Notes: generated from the sequence alone by a model not told the origin. Shown: positions 33,572 to 42,620, counted from the stretch's first letter. The stretch is DNA of 64,000 nucleotides from Streptomyces sp. GESEQ-4 (GCF_017948455.1 NZ_JAFFSU010000001.1:682001-746000), one strand, 5' to 3'. A program made the numbers and translations.

Positions 33572-34867
33572 ATGACCTTCAGTACCGTCCTGCCCGCCCC
33601 CGTTCTGGCCGCCGGCACGTCCGCACCCGCACCCGCCCGCGCCTCCGCGACCGGCACCCATCTCGCCCTGGCCGACGACCTCCTGAGCCTCCTGCGGACG
33701 ACGACCACCGAACCGCGCCCCGACGAGCAGCTCGAAGCGCTCACCCTGGCTGTCGCGGCCGATCTGCCCGTGCTGCTCTGGGGCGAGCCGGGCATCGGGA
33801 AGACGGCGGCCCTCACTCAGCTCGCCACCTCTCTCGACCTGCCGCTGACGACCGTGATCGCCAGCGTCCACGAGCCGTCCGACTTCTCCGGGCTGCCCAT
33901 CGTGGGCGACGATCCGGCGGTGCGGGGGGTGCCGATGGCGCCGCCGCAGTGGGCCGTGGAGCTCGTGCGGGCCGGACGGGGGCTGCTGTTCCTGGACGAA
34001 CTCTCCACCGCCACCCCGGCCGTCCAGGCCGCGCTGCTCCGGGTCGTCCTGGAGCGGAGGGTCGGTGCGCTGCAACTGCCACCGGGGGTGCGGATCGTGG
34101 CCGCCGCCAATCCGCGCGCGTCGGCGGCGGACGGGTGGGAGCTGAGCCCGCCACTGGCCAATCGGTTCGTTCATCTGAACTGGGTGCACGACCGGGAGGT
34201 GGTGGTGCGCGGGCTCGGCGGGGTCTGGCCCCGGGCCGAACTGCCCCGGCTGGTGCCGGAGCGGCTGCCGGAGGCGGTGGCCTTCGCCCGGCGCGCCGTC
34301 TGCGGCTTCCTGGAAGCGAGGCCGACGCTGATCCATCGGCTGCCGAGCACCGAGACGCGGCGCGGCGGCGCCTGGCCGTCCCCCCGCAGCTGGGAGGCCG
34401 CGTTGACGCTGCTGGCCTTCGGCACGGCTGCCTCCGTCTCCCGGGAGGTGCTGGCGCTGCTGGTTCGGGGTGCGGTGGGGGACGGGCCGGGGCTCGAACT
34501 CCTCGCCCATCTGGACCGGATGGACCTGCCGGACCCGGAGTCGCTGCTGGCCGATCCGGCCGCCGCCGAGCTGCCGGTGCGGGGAGATCTGCGTCAGGCG
34601 GCCCTGGAGGCTGTGGTGGCCGCGGTCGGGGCGCGGCCGGAGCGGGAGCGGTGGGAGGCGGGCTGGGCGGTGCTGGTCAGGGCGCTGGAGACCGGCGCCC
34701 CGGACCTGCTGGTCGCCCCGGCGACGGCGCTGGCCGCGCTGCGGCGCGACGACTGGGAGGTGCCGGAGGCGATGGAACGGCTGACCGGGGTGATCGGTCT
34801 CGCCCGGCGGGCGGACCGGTCGGTGGGGCGGATCACGGCTGGGCGTGAGCAGGGGGTGCGCCGATGA
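33572..34867 (+). CDS. MoxR-type AAA+ ATPase
   Basis: 431 aa. Walker A GEPGIGKT (71-78) and Walker B LLFLDE (138-143), with sensor 1 in RIVAAANPRAS and the arginine-rich lid. The MoxR group are chaperone-like ATPases that assemble or activate protein complexes and nearly always pair with a VWA protein, as here. The C-terminal third is longer than in minimal MoxR proteins. ATG 33572 is used because AGGTGA precedes it at 5 bp; upstream in-frame GTG/ATG (33563, 33566) lie inside that RBS. It overlaps the next gene by 4 bases. Confidence 0.9.
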   Translation: MTFSTVLPAPVLAAGTSAPAPARASATGTHLALADDLLSLLRTTTTEPRPDEQLEALTLAVAADLPVLLWGEPGIGKTAALTQLATSLDLPLTTVIASVHEPSDFSGLPIVGDDPAVRGVPMAPPQWAVELVRAGRGLLFLDELSTATPAVQAALLRVVLERRVGALQLPPGVRIVAAANPRASAADGWELSPPLANRFVHLNWVHDREVVVRGLGGVWPRAELPRLVPERLPEAVAFARRAVCGFLEARPTLIHRLPSTETRRGGAWPSPRSWEAALTLLAFGTAASVSREVLALLVRGAVGDGPGLELLAHLDRMDLPDPESLLADPAAAELPVRGDLRQAALEAVVAAVGARPERERWEAGWAVLVRALETGAPDLLVAPATALAALRRDDWEVPEAMERLTGVIGLARRADRSVGRITAGREQGVRR

Positions 34868-36201
34868 CCGGGGCCGTGCGGCGCCCGGTGCCGCGCCCGA
34901 TGTCTCCGCCCCCGCCACCGCGCCCCGTGCGGGCCACCGTGCCGAATCCGCCGGCCGGTTCCGGCGGACCGGACGGGCCCGAACTCCCGCTGGACCTGGA
35001 GAAGTTGCTGGCGGCCAGGCTGCACGCCGTGAAGGTCCGCCCTTACCTTGCCGCCGCACTCTTCGCGCTGCACGTGGTGGAGGACCGGTCGGTGCCGACG
35101 ATGGCGGTGGACGCGCACTGGCGCGTGTACGTCTCGCCCGGCTTCGTGGCGCGCACCCCGGTGGAGGAACTGGCGGGCGTGTGGGTGCACGAGGTCTCCC
35201 ATCTGCTCCGGGACCACCACGGGCGGGGCGAGCGGTATGCGCGGGAGCACGAGGAGCACGGATCGGGCGAGAGGCTGCGGCGGAACATCGCCGCCGACTT
35301 CGAGATCAACGACGACATCTACGGCGACGGTCTGCCCCTGCCGGTCGGGGCGGTCCTGCCGTCGCTGCTGCGGCTGCCCGACGGGCTGCTGATGGAGGAG
35401 TACCTGCGCACGGCGTCGATGACCGGGCTCACCGCGGACCTGGCATGGCTGGACTGCGGCAGTGGCGCCGACGGGCAGCAGCGGCCGTGGGAGCTGGGGC
35501 CGGACGGGGCACACGGGCTGAGCAGGCAGCAGCGGGACGCGGTCCGCTTCCGGGTCGCCGAGGGGATCAAGGGCCGGCCGGGCGAGACACCGGACGGGTG
35601 GCGGCGGTGGGCGGACGAGGCGTTCCATCCGCCGCAGCCGTGGCGGCAGTTGCTCGGGGCGGCGGTCCGTTCGGCGGCGGGTGCGCCGGGGGTGGGCGAG
35701 AACCACAGCTACCGTCGTCCGTCCCGGCGGTCGGCCGGTGTCCCCGGGGTGCTGCTGCCCAGCCTGCGCCGCACGCCGCCCCGGGTCTGTGTCGTGATCG
35801 ACACCTCCGGGTCGGTGAGCGACGCCGAGTTGGGCAGCGCGCTGCTGGAGGTGGCGGCGATCTCGCGGGCGGTGGGCGGGCGGCGCGACCTGGTCTCGGT
35901 GATCTCCTGCGACGCGGCCGCCGGGGTCGCCGTCCCGCTCTGCCGCGCCGAGAGCATCGCCCTGATCGGCGGCGGGGGAACGGATCTGCGCTCCGGTTTC
36001 GCCCGGGCACTCCGCTCGCGACACCGTCCGGACGTCATCGTCGCCCTGACGGACGGTCAGACGCCATGGCCCTCGGCGCAGCCTCCCTGCCGCACCGTCG
36101 TCGGTCTCTTCCCCCGCCCCGCCCACGCCGTGAACGAGAGGAATCCCGACTACACCCCGGAATCCCCGCCGCCCTGGGCGCATGTCGTCACCATCGGCTG
36201 A
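34864..36201 (+). CDS. DUF2201 putative metallopeptidase with VWA-like domain
   Basis: 445 aa. A zinc-peptidase motif VWVHEVSHLL gives His109, Glu110, His113; NIAADFEINDDIYGDG nearby fits DUF2201's N-terminal domain. The C-terminal VWA-like domain has the metal-ion adhesion motif DTSGS (Asp313, Ser315, Ser317) and ALTDGQTPWP. So it is a possible HExxH protease controlled by the MoxR ATPase, whose stop codon overlaps its ATG. Proline-rich first 30 residues, no signal peptide: cytoplasmic. Paired MoxR-DUF2201 genes are widespread but their role is not established. Confidence 0.92.
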   Translation: MTGAVRRPVPRPMSPPPPPRPVRATVPNPPAGSGGPDGPELPLDLEKLLAARLHAVKVRPYLAAALFALHVVEDRSVPTMAVDAHWRVYVSPGFVARTPVEELAGVWVHEVSHLLRDHHGRGERYAREHEEHGSGERLRRNIAADFEINDDIYGDGLPLPVGAVLPSLLRLPDGLLMEEYLRTASMTGLTADLAWLDCGSGADGQQRPWELGPDGAHGLSRQQRDAVRFRVAEGIKGRPGETPDGWRRWADEAFHPPQPWRQLLGAAVRSAAGAPGVGENHSYRRPSRRSAGVPGVLLPSLRRTPPRVCVVIDTSGSVSDAELGSALLEVAAISRAVGGRRDLVSVISCDAAAGVAVPLCRAESIALIGGGGTDLRSGFARALRSRHRPDVIVALTDGQTPWPSAQPPCRTVVGLFPRPAHAVNERNPDYTPESPPPWAHVVTIG

Positions 36202-36434
36202 GAAGGCGCCGCGGGTGGACAGCCGTCGCCCCACAGCAACTGCCGCCACGACTTCACACGACTTCAGCGGATGGATCGCCTCGTCCACCCATCGCCGCCA
36301 CCCCTTGGCACACCACTGCCGCGGGCCGGCCGTGCCAGGTCTGCGGAGTCCCGCTGAACTCCCGGTGCGGCTGCCACGTATCACTCCACGGGGACCGCCC
36401 GGACCCCAGCGCACGGGACGGAAGGAGAAGAGCG
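36202..36434 (+). pseudogene. Zinc-ribbon-like N-terminal remnant before the peptidoglycan-binding gene
   Basis: In the same frame as the following gene, and uninterrupted by stops, is RPCQVCGVPLNSRCGCHV, with a CxxC...CxC pattern like the zinc-ribbon start of many Streptomyces peptidoglycan-binding proteins. No ATG, GTG or TTG precedes it in that frame after the VWA stop; an ATG at 36271 is in another frame and meets a stop. Either a frameshift has cut off this N-terminus, or translation starts at CTG or within the previous gene. Confidence 0.4.
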
Positions 36435-37112
36435 GTGCCGACACCGTCCGAACCCCGGCAGCCGTACGACGACCGGCCACCCCTGGAACCGGTACGCGTC
36501 GTGCGCCCCCGCCGCACCGACGCCCTCGCCGAACTGCTCAAGGATCTGCCGCCGAGAACCGGCGCCTACGAGACCGTGCCCATGCCGGCGCCGCTGCCCG
36601 GATCCGAGGACTGGACGCAGGAACTTCCACCCGTCCGCGCCGACGAGGAGGACCGCCCCACGGGCTCCGGCCGTCGCGGCGTGGGTCGACGCCATGCCGC
36701 CATGGCGGTCGCCGTGGCCGCTGCCGCCGTCATCGGTTTCGGCTGCGCCTTCCTGCTCCCCGACCGGAACGACGCCGACACGGCCGCCCCCGCACCCGAC
36801 GCCCCTCCCGCGTCCGCCGCGCCTCCCACGTCCGCCGCCCCGCCCGCCGCGGGCGGCGGTGCGGCGGTCGACCCCGACGGTGCCGGCACCCTCCGCCAAG
36901 GAGCGTCAGGCCCTGAGGTGACCGACCTCCAGGAGCGGCTGCTGCGTATCCCGGACGTCTACCAGGACGGGTCCACCAGCGGTCAGTACGACGCCGTCCT
37001 CACCGAGGCGGTGGCCCGCTTCCAGCTCTGGTACGGCATCCGCGGCGACGAGACCGGCGTCTACGGCGACGACACCCGCCGGGACCTGGAATCTCGTACC
37101 GGCACCGGCTGA
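36435..37112 (+). CDS. Membrane-anchored peptidoglycan-binding protein
   Basis: 225 aa from GTG 36435, which has AAGGAG 7 bp upstream. A cytoplasmic proline-rich part (1 to about 92) is followed by one membrane helix (MAVAVAAAAVIGFGCAFLLP), a Pro/Ala linker outside, and a PG_binding_1 domain (GASGPEVTDLQERLLRI, VARFQLWYGI, TGVYGDDTRRDL). It should bind cell-wall peptidoglycan from the outer face. Last gene of the TetR-MoxR block, 233 bp after the DUF2201 gene, so membership in the operon is probable but not certain. A possible lost zinc ribbon lies just upstream. Confidence 0.85.
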   Translation: MPTPSEPRQPYDDRPPLEPVRVVRPRRTDALAELLKDLPPRTGAYETVPMPAPLPGSEDWTQELPPVRADEEDRPTGSGRRGVGRRHAAMAVAVAAAAVIGFGCAFLLPDRNDADTAAPAPDAPPASAAPPTSAAPPAAGGGAAVDPDGAGTLRQGASGPEVTDLQERLLRIPDVYQDGSTSGQYDAVLTEAVARFQLWYGIRGDETGVYGDDTRRDLESRTGTG

Positions 37113-37134
37113 ACCCGCCCTTGCCGTGCGGCGG

Positions 37135-37506
37135 TCAGCGCGCGGAGGTGTCCACCAGGGCATGGGTGACCGCCCGCACGCTGCGCGCGATGTGCTGCAG
37201 TTGGAGGACCTCCGCCGCGTACAGCTTGATCGTGTGCTCGATGACCGACTCCGGCAGACCGAGGGCGGGCAGATCGGCGCGCGCGGTCTGCAGGGCGGTG
37301 CGGGCGACGCGTATCTCGTGCTGGACCTGGATCTGCGCATGGCGGGCGAGCAGCACGGGGTGGCGGATCAGGGCCGGGTAGCTGGCGTAGCGGGCCGGCA
37401 CCAGTTCGCGCAGCCACTTGGCCGCCGAGCGCTCCCAGTCGTAGCTGCCGGGGGTCTTGACCTGGCAGGGCCAGTCCGGGCTGATGCGCGTGGTCGTCAA
37501 GGGCAT
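37135..37506 (-). CDS. Conserved hypothetical protein, helical
   Basis: 123 aa. Starts TTTRISPDWPCQVKTPGSYD then a long helical stretch (ALIRHPVLLARHAQIQVQHE, LPESVIEHTIKLYAAEVLQL). I recognise it only as the sort of small protein conserved in streptomycetes; no catalytic motif, no membrane segment, one cysteine. ATG 37506 is favoured (GGAAG at 8 bp); an ATG at 37512 lies 2 bp from it. Upstream by about 200 bp is a strong palindrome that may regulate it. Confidence 0.72.
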   Translation of the reverse strand: MPLTTTRISPDWPCQVKTPGSYDWERSAAKWLRELVPARYASYPALIRHPVLLARHAQIQVQHEIRVARTALQTARADLPALGLPESVIEHTIKLYAAEVLQLQHIARSVRAVTHALVDTSAR

Positions 37507-37707
37507 GATCATCGCTTCCGGGTGTGCGGCGTCGTGAGGGGTGGTCCGACGGTTTGTGGCGGCCCCGGCCTAGGGGATGGCCGGAGCCGCCGCGGGCGCT
37601 CGCGCAGGCGATGCCCGTTCGAACACCCTCGGCGCCGACGCGGGTGGGTGACGGCGGCTCCGGGCGTCCGGGTGTGAAGTATTTATATATACCGTCCGGT
37701 TTGCAAG

Positions 37708-37729
37708 ACGCATGAAAACATTCATGCGT
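37708..37729. promoter_or_regulatory. Perfect 9-bp-arm palindrome in an AT-rich island
   Basis: ACGCATGAA-AACA-TTCATGCGT sits beside TTGCAA (37701-37706) and an AT-rich run, TATTTATATATA (37679-37690), in otherwise GC-rich DNA. It looks like an operator next to a minus-strand promoter. The gene controlled could be the small protein ending at 37135 (start 37506), with a long leader, since the RpiR gene ends at 37791 and reads toward it. Regulator unknown. Confidence 0.55.
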
Positions 37730-37790
37730 AGTTTGAGGTGATTGGTGCCCTTGTAGCCCTCCGTGGGACGTGGTGTGGGCGCGCTGCTCG

Positions 37791-38714
37791 TCAGTCCCTG
37801 AGGAAGAACTGGTGCTGGTCGGAGATCTGCTCGTACTCCTCGAGCCGCGCCTGGGTGCGCTCGGGGTCGGCGTCGGTCATGGCCTGCAGCAGCGCCGCCG
37901 CGATCACGCCGGGCGCGGCGTAGGAGTCGAAGACCAGCCGGGAGCCGGTGCCGGTGGCGAAGGTGACGTCGGCCTCGTCGGCCACCGGTCCGAGCGCCAG
38001 GTCGGTGATCAGCGCGACCTTCAGTCCCGCGTTGCGCGCGACCTGTACGGCGTTGAGGGTCTCCTGCGCGTGCCGGGGCATGGAGAACGCCAGCACCCAT
38101 GTGCCGCCCGCCTCACGGGACTGGAGCAGTGCGTCGTAGGCGACGCTGCCGCCCCGCGTGACCAGCCGTACGTCCGGGTGGACCCGGCGGGCCGCATACG
38201 CGAAGTACTCGGCCAGGGACACCGAGATGCGCAGGCCCAGGACGGTCAGCGGTGTCGACTCCGACAGCTTGCGGCCGGTGTCGATCACCCGGCCGGGGTC
38301 GGCGAAGTCCCGGCGCAGGTTCTCCAGGTTCTCGATCTCGGCGTCGACGGCCGCCTGCAGCTCGTTGCCCTGGTTCTCCTCGGCCGCCGGGGGGCCGCCG
38401 GCGAGCGTGCCGAGCGCGATCGACTGGAGCTTCTCCCGTAGCGCGGGGTAACCGCTGAAGCCGACCGCCGCGGCGAACCGTGTCACCGAAGGCTGGCTGA
38501 CGCCCACCCGCTCGGCGAGATCGGTGATCGAGAGGAACGCCGCTTCGGTGATGTGCTCGATCAGGTACTGGGCGATACGCCGCTGTCCCGGCGACAGCCG
38601 CGGCCGGTCGAAAAGCGTCCTGAGCTGGGAACTCGGAGCGGCCTCCGCCTCCGGAGCCGACTTGCCCGAGGTGATCGCGGACGCCTGTGCACGTGCCTGC
38701 TGCGGCGATGGCAC
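37791..38714 (-). CDS. MurR/RpiR family transcriptional regulator (HTH plus SIS domain)
   Basis: 307 aa from GTG 38714, which has AAAGGAGG 7 bp upstream; a longer version from 38738 would waste this RBS. HTH_6: ITDLAERVGVSQPSVTRFAA, then a SIS sugar-phosphate isomerase fold with LRISVSLAEYFAYAARR, LAFSMPRHAQETLNAV and ALITDLALGPVADEAD. Members sense phosphorylated sugars or amino sugars and control their catabolism. No obvious sugar catabolic gene is adjacent, so its targets may lie elsewhere, or include the N-acetylglucosamine kinase-like gene at 42621. Confidence 0.92.
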   Translation of the reverse strand: MPSPQQARAQASAITSGKSAPEAEAAPSSQLRTLFDRPRLSPGQRRIAQYLIEHITEAAFLSITDLAERVGVSQPSVTRFAAAVGFSGYPALREKLQSIALGTLAGGPPAAEENQGNELQAAVDAEIENLENLRRDFADPGRVIDTGRKLSESTPLTVLGLRISVSLAEYFAYAARRVHPDVRLVTRGGSVAYDALLQSREAGGTWVLAFSMPRHAQETLNAVQVARNAGLKVALITDLALGPVADEADVTFATGTGSRLVFDSYAAPGVIAAALLQAMTDADPERTQARLEEYEQISDQHQFFLRD

Positions 38715-38772
38715 CGGTGCGCCTCCTTTGTCTCCCACAGTCGTTCAACATAGCTCAGACACCCCAAAACGA

Positions 38773-40482
38773 TCACCGTCGGTAGATCGTGATCGAATGA
38801 CCGACCGTGTCGATGGGACGACTGCTGTCGATCAACTCGGCCAGCCGCCCTTTCGCCTTGGCGACGCTGGAGTCCGACACGACCAGCAACCCGCGCACCT
38901 CACGGGCGGGCACCGTACGCGGGTCGGTCGCGTCGATGCCGTAGTACGACGGCACCCCGCTGCCCTTGTACACCAGCCAGATCCGCTCACCCGGATAGCG
39001 CTCCCGCAGCCGGTCCGCGAGCCGGCCCAGATCCTGGCCCCAGTCCACATTGGAGTCGTGCAGCCGCAGATGCGTCTTCGCGGGCCCGCCGAACGCCTCG
39101 TTGGAATACGGCAGATAGTAGGGAAACGTCCGCAGCGAGCTGACCGCCACGAACAGCACCAGCGCGCCCGTCGCCACGAAGCGCCACCGCCACCGCAGCG
39201 CCAGGACACCGGCCGCCGCCACCGCGAGGAACATCGGCACGAAGACGGCGTACCGCGTGCCGAAGTCCCGCGCCCCGTTCATGGCCACGGCCGACAGGAC
39301 GGCGGGGGCGAGCAGCAGATACGGCGCCGCGGGCCGCAGCCGCCGGACCGCGAGCAGTGCGACGGCGCCGGCCGCCCACAGCACGAGCATGCCGAGCGGC
39401 GTCTTCACCAGCAGCGCCGACGGAAGGTAGTACCACAGCGACCCCGTGTACACCCGCCCGAACAGGAAGCTCTGCCAGGGCCGGGTCTCCATCCCGAACT
39501 GGATGCGCATCCCGTCCCGGTACGCCTCCGGCAGCGGCAGCAGATCGACCAGCAGCCCTCGCAGCCCTGCCACCGCCGGCACAGGCTGCTGCGGCGTCCA
39601 GCGCAGCCGCGGGTCGACGGCCAGATAGGTGGCCCATACGACGGCGACCGCGGCCAGCACCAGCACGCCCGCACCCGCGGCGGCGCGCAGCAGCGCCCTG
39701 CGACGGTCTTTCCACGCGCCCGCCCGGCGCCCGTTCGCTTCGGCCGTCCACACCGACACCCCGGCGAGCACCACCAGCACCGGAACCGCCGCCAGCGCGC
39801 TCATCCGCGTCGCCAGGGCCGCACCCAACGCCACCCCGGCGAGCGGCAGATACAGCCGTGGCCGGACCCGCACCCGCCACAGCAGCCACACCGAGGTCAG
39901 CAGGAAACCGGCCGCCGGTACGTCGAGTGTGGCGAGGGAGCCATGGGCGATGACGTCGGGGGAGAAGGCGTACAGCGCGAGCGCGGTCAAACTGCCCGCC
40001 GTGCCCACGAGTTCACGGGCGAACGCGAACACGACCAGCCCGAACAGCAGCGTCAGCACGATCACCGGGAGGCGGGCCCAGAACATCAGCTGCCACGGGT
40101 CGTTGCCGGACTTGTACAGCAGATCCCGCCCCATCGCGCCCTGATTGCTCGGCAGTGGCCGGTCGACGTGCGGATCGGCGAGCGCCACCCCGACGCCGAT
40201 CACCAGCTTCCCCAGCGGCGGATGCTCGGGGTTGTACCGCAGGCTGTGGTCGTGCAGATAGACGGCGGCCGTGCCGACGTACACGGGCTCGTCGATGGTC
40301 GGCGTCTGCTGCACCGCGGTGGTCACCATCGCCACGGCCATCTGGGCGAGCAGTACGACCACGAACAGCGGCACCAGCAGGCGCCTGCGCGACGGGCGTG
40401 GCGGGGCCACCGCCGTCACGGGCGGCGGAGGGTGTCCCTCCGTCCCGGGATCGAGGACCAGTTCCCGTTGTTCGCGCGCCAT
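38773..40482 (-). CDS. GT-C family glycosyltransferase (mannosyltransferase-like membrane protein)
   Basis: 569 aa from ATG 40482 (the ATG at 40485 is equally usable), with about 11 hydrophobic helices beginning LLVPLFVVVLLAQMAVAMVT. The first extracellular loop has the acidic Asp-Glu pair of GT-C enzymes (TPTIDEPVYV) and YNPEHPPLGK, seen in protein O-mannosyltransferase-like and ArnT-like enzymes. It should transfer a sugar from a polyprenyl phosphate donor on the outer side of the membrane. C-terminal soluble domain (about 450-569) contains VDWGQDLGRL. The acceptor is unknown. Confidence 0.9.
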   Translation of the reverse strand: MAREQRELVLDPGTEGHPPPPVTAVAPPRPSRRRLLVPLFVVVLLAQMAVAMVTTAVQQTPTIDEPVYVGTAAVYLHDHSLRYNPEHPPLGKLVIGVGVALADPHVDRPLPSNQGAMGRDLLYKSGNDPWQLMFWARLPVIVLTLLFGLVVFAFARELVGTAGSLTALALYAFSPDVIAHGSLATLDVPAAGFLLTSVWLLWRVRVRPRLYLPLAGVALGAALATRMSALAAVPVLVVLAGVSVWTAEANGRRAGAWKDRRRALLRAAAGAGVLVLAAVAVVWATYLAVDPRLRWTPQQPVPAVAGLRGLLVDLLPLPEAYRDGMRIQFGMETRPWQSFLFGRVYTGSLWYYLPSALLVKTPLGMLVLWAAGAVALLAVRRLRPAAPYLLLAPAVLSAVAMNGARDFGTRYAVFVPMFLAVAAAGVLALRWRWRFVATGALVLFVAVSSLRTFPYYLPYSNEAFGGPAKTHLRLHDSNVDWGQDLGRLADRLRERYPGERIWLVYKGSGVPSYYGIDATDPRTVPAREVRGLLVVSDSSVAKAKGRLAELIDSSRPIDTVGHSITIYRR

Positions 40483-40578
40483 CATCCACCCCGCGGTGAC
40501 ACCGGCCGCGCGGTGACGGGAGTGATCCAGAGCCGCCTCATGGGGCCACTCTGCATCAGCTCCCGCCACGCCGGGGCG

Positions 40579-42519
40579 TTACCGCTTCAGGAGTCGTACC
40601 GACAGACCATCCGCCGTGTAGACGGGTACGGCCCGCAGCGTGTCCGAGTTCAGCTCGATACGGTCGAATTGGCCACGAAGCACCGGGGCGCCGATCACAC
40701 GCACCGTGCTCCCCGCGGCCGGCGGCTTGTCGGCGTCGAGCCGCAGCGACAGCGAGCTGCCCTTGCCGAGCACCGCCCGCCGCGTGACCTCCAGGGCGGG
40801 GCCGCGACCCGAACGCAGCGTCACCTCGAGCGCGGCCGACTCCTGCGCGTACGTGCCGTGGATCTTCACCGTCGACCTGGTGGCCACCCGCAGGGCGCCG
40901 CCGGTGACCCGCACCGCGCCGTGGCCCAGGGCGTGCGCCGAGGCGGCGACGAGGACACCGTCCGCCAGTACGGTCCCGCCGGTGTACCGGTTGTGGCCGG
41001 TCAGGGTCAGCGTTCCCGTGCCGTGCTTGGTGAGGCCGCCGTCGCCGTCGATGTCGTTGCGCCAGCTGTCGGCCGCGCCGAAGCCGCCGGCCGAGGCGTC
41101 CAGCGTGACGGTCACGTCCGAGTCGAAGGCGCCGTAACCGTCCGCCGCCGCGAACAGATTGAGCCGGCCCCACTGCTCCCAGCCGTCCAGCAGGACGTAG
41201 CCCGAGGGCAGCGCGGTCGTCCGCAGCACCTCGCGCCGCTGCGCCGCGTCCAGATACGACAGCCGCGTCTCCAGCAGCACCTCCGCGCCCTTCGGGACGG
41301 TGAACGGCCGGTTGCCGCCGCGCCGGGTCAGCACGTACGTCAACTTCGGCTTGACCGTGCGGGCGTTCGCGGCACGGTCCGCATACGGGTCGGTGTCCGT
41401 GCCCGCTGAATGCGCGTAGGTGTACAGCGTGTCGGCCGTCGTGCCGGTCTGCTCCTGGAAGTACGCCAGGGCCTGCGCCCGCGCTGCCTTCTTCAGGGGC
41501 GCGTTCGCCGGGTCGGCGAGGGCTGCGGCGGCCAGGGCGGTGGCCATGACGCGGCCGCCGATGACGTCGACCGTGGAGTGCATGCCCGACACGATGCGGG
41601 TGTGGCTGAGCTCGAAGGCGCGGGTCACCATCTCCTGGAAGCGCTCGGGGACGGCGTACGCGAAGGCCAGGGCCGCCAGGTGGATGGCGTTGGTGTGGCC
41701 GCTGGGGAAGCCGCCGTCCTCGGCCGGCGTCTCGCCGCGCTGCCGCAGCAGCTGCGGGGCGACGATCACGTCCGACTCGTAGACGGGGAAGCCGAACGCG
41801 TCCTTCTTCCCGGTGTCGACGACCTCGCTGTCCTCGTTCATGCGCCACGGACGCGGGTACTGGAAGGCGAACTTGGCCGGGTTGCTGGAGGCGAAGGGGC
41901 CACGCACCGTGTCGACCAGCTTGGCCACCTGACCGAGTGCCGAGTCGTACGACCCGGCGCCGAGCGCGGATCCGGCCGGGGCGTCGGCGGGCAGGGTGTC
42001 GCTGATCTTCGCGTCCGGGATGCCGTCGGGCGCGCTGGTGATCGACGTGACCGCCTTGGCACCCGACTTGTACAACTCGGCCAGCGGGCCGAGGCCCCCG
42101 ATCACCGAGTAGCTCTGGTGCTGGCGGTCGTAGATGAACGCGTCCTTCGCCTGGGCGTCGGTGCGCGTGGCCGTGACGCGGGCGCAGTAGCGCATGTTGG
42201 CGCGCAGCACCTCGGGCAGCAGCGGTATGCCCGTGTTCCAGGCGCCGCCGGTCTTCCAGACCTTCGCGAAGCCGCCGAGGGCGCGGACCACCGCGTTGGT
42301 CTCGGGCGTCAGGTTCGCCGTGACGTTGGTCTTGTAGTCGTCGACGAACGCGGCGGCGGCCGTGGCGGCCTTCGCGTCCGCGGCGCCGAGCCATGCCGCG
42401 AAGGTGGGCGCGGCCAGGACGCCGGCCGAGACACCGAGGGAGGTCCGGAGGAACCCCCTTCTGTTCACGGCGAGTTCACTGACCGGCGCGGTGGACCGGG
42501 GCCCGGCGGATGACGGCAT
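40579..42519 (-). CDS. Tat-exported PAP2 phosphatase with C-terminal beta-strand repeat domain
   Basis: 646 aa. Twin-arginine signal NRRGFLRTSLGVSAG (Arg20-Arg21). PAP2 motifs: PSGHTNAIHL and SHTRIVSGMHSTVDVIGG, with the catalytic His pair. C-terminal part from about 480 has GTLTLTGHNRYTGGT, the autotransporter-associated beta-strand repeat usually seen in Gram-negative passenger domains, then more parallel-beta strands. So it is a secreted acid phosphatase fused to a beta-helix-like tail. RBS GAGAGGC before ATG 42519. Confidence 0.9.
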   Translation of the reverse strand: MPSSAGPRSTAPVSELAVNRRGFLRTSLGVSAGVLAAPTFAAWLGAADAKAATAAAAFVDDYKTNVTANLTPETNAVVRALGGFAKVWKTGGAWNTGIPLLPEVLRANMRYCARVTATRTDAQAKDAFIYDRQHQSYSVIGGLGPLAELYKSGAKAVTSITSAPDGIPDAKISDTLPADAPAGSALGAGSYDSALGQVAKLVDTVRGPFASSNPAKFAFQYPRPWRMNEDSEVVDTGKKDAFGFPVYESDVIVAPQLLRQRGETPAEDGGFPSGHTNAIHLAALAFAYAVPERFQEMVTRAFELSHTRIVSGMHSTVDVIGGRVMATALAAAALADPANAPLKKAARAQALAYFQEQTGTTADTLYTYAHSAGTDTDPYADRAANARTVKPKLTYVLTRRGGNRPFTVPKGAEVLLETRLSYLDAAQRREVLRTTALPSGYVLLDGWEQWGRLNLFAAADGYGAFDSDVTVTLDASAGGFGAADSWRNDIDGDGGLTKHGTGTLTLTGHNRYTGGTVLADGVLVAASAHALGHGAVRVTGGALRVATRSTVKIHGTYAQESAALEVTLRSGRGPALEVTRRAVLGKGSSLSLRLDADKPPAAGSTVRVIGAPVLRGQFDRIELNSDTLRAVPVYTADGLSVRLLKR

Positions 42520-42620
42520 GCTGCTGCCTCTCTGGAGTTCTTCGGCCGTTCGGCCGGGGACGAGCGAAGATCTACGGGCGGGTCGTGTCGGACGAGGATG
42601 GGCCCGGCGTCCGGCAGGCG

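Noticed and set aside
38524..41409. 961-codon + strand open frame opposite the glycosyltransferase and PAP2 genes
   Set aside because: Arg/His/Gln-rich shadow of two minus-strand genes that have recognisable motifs.
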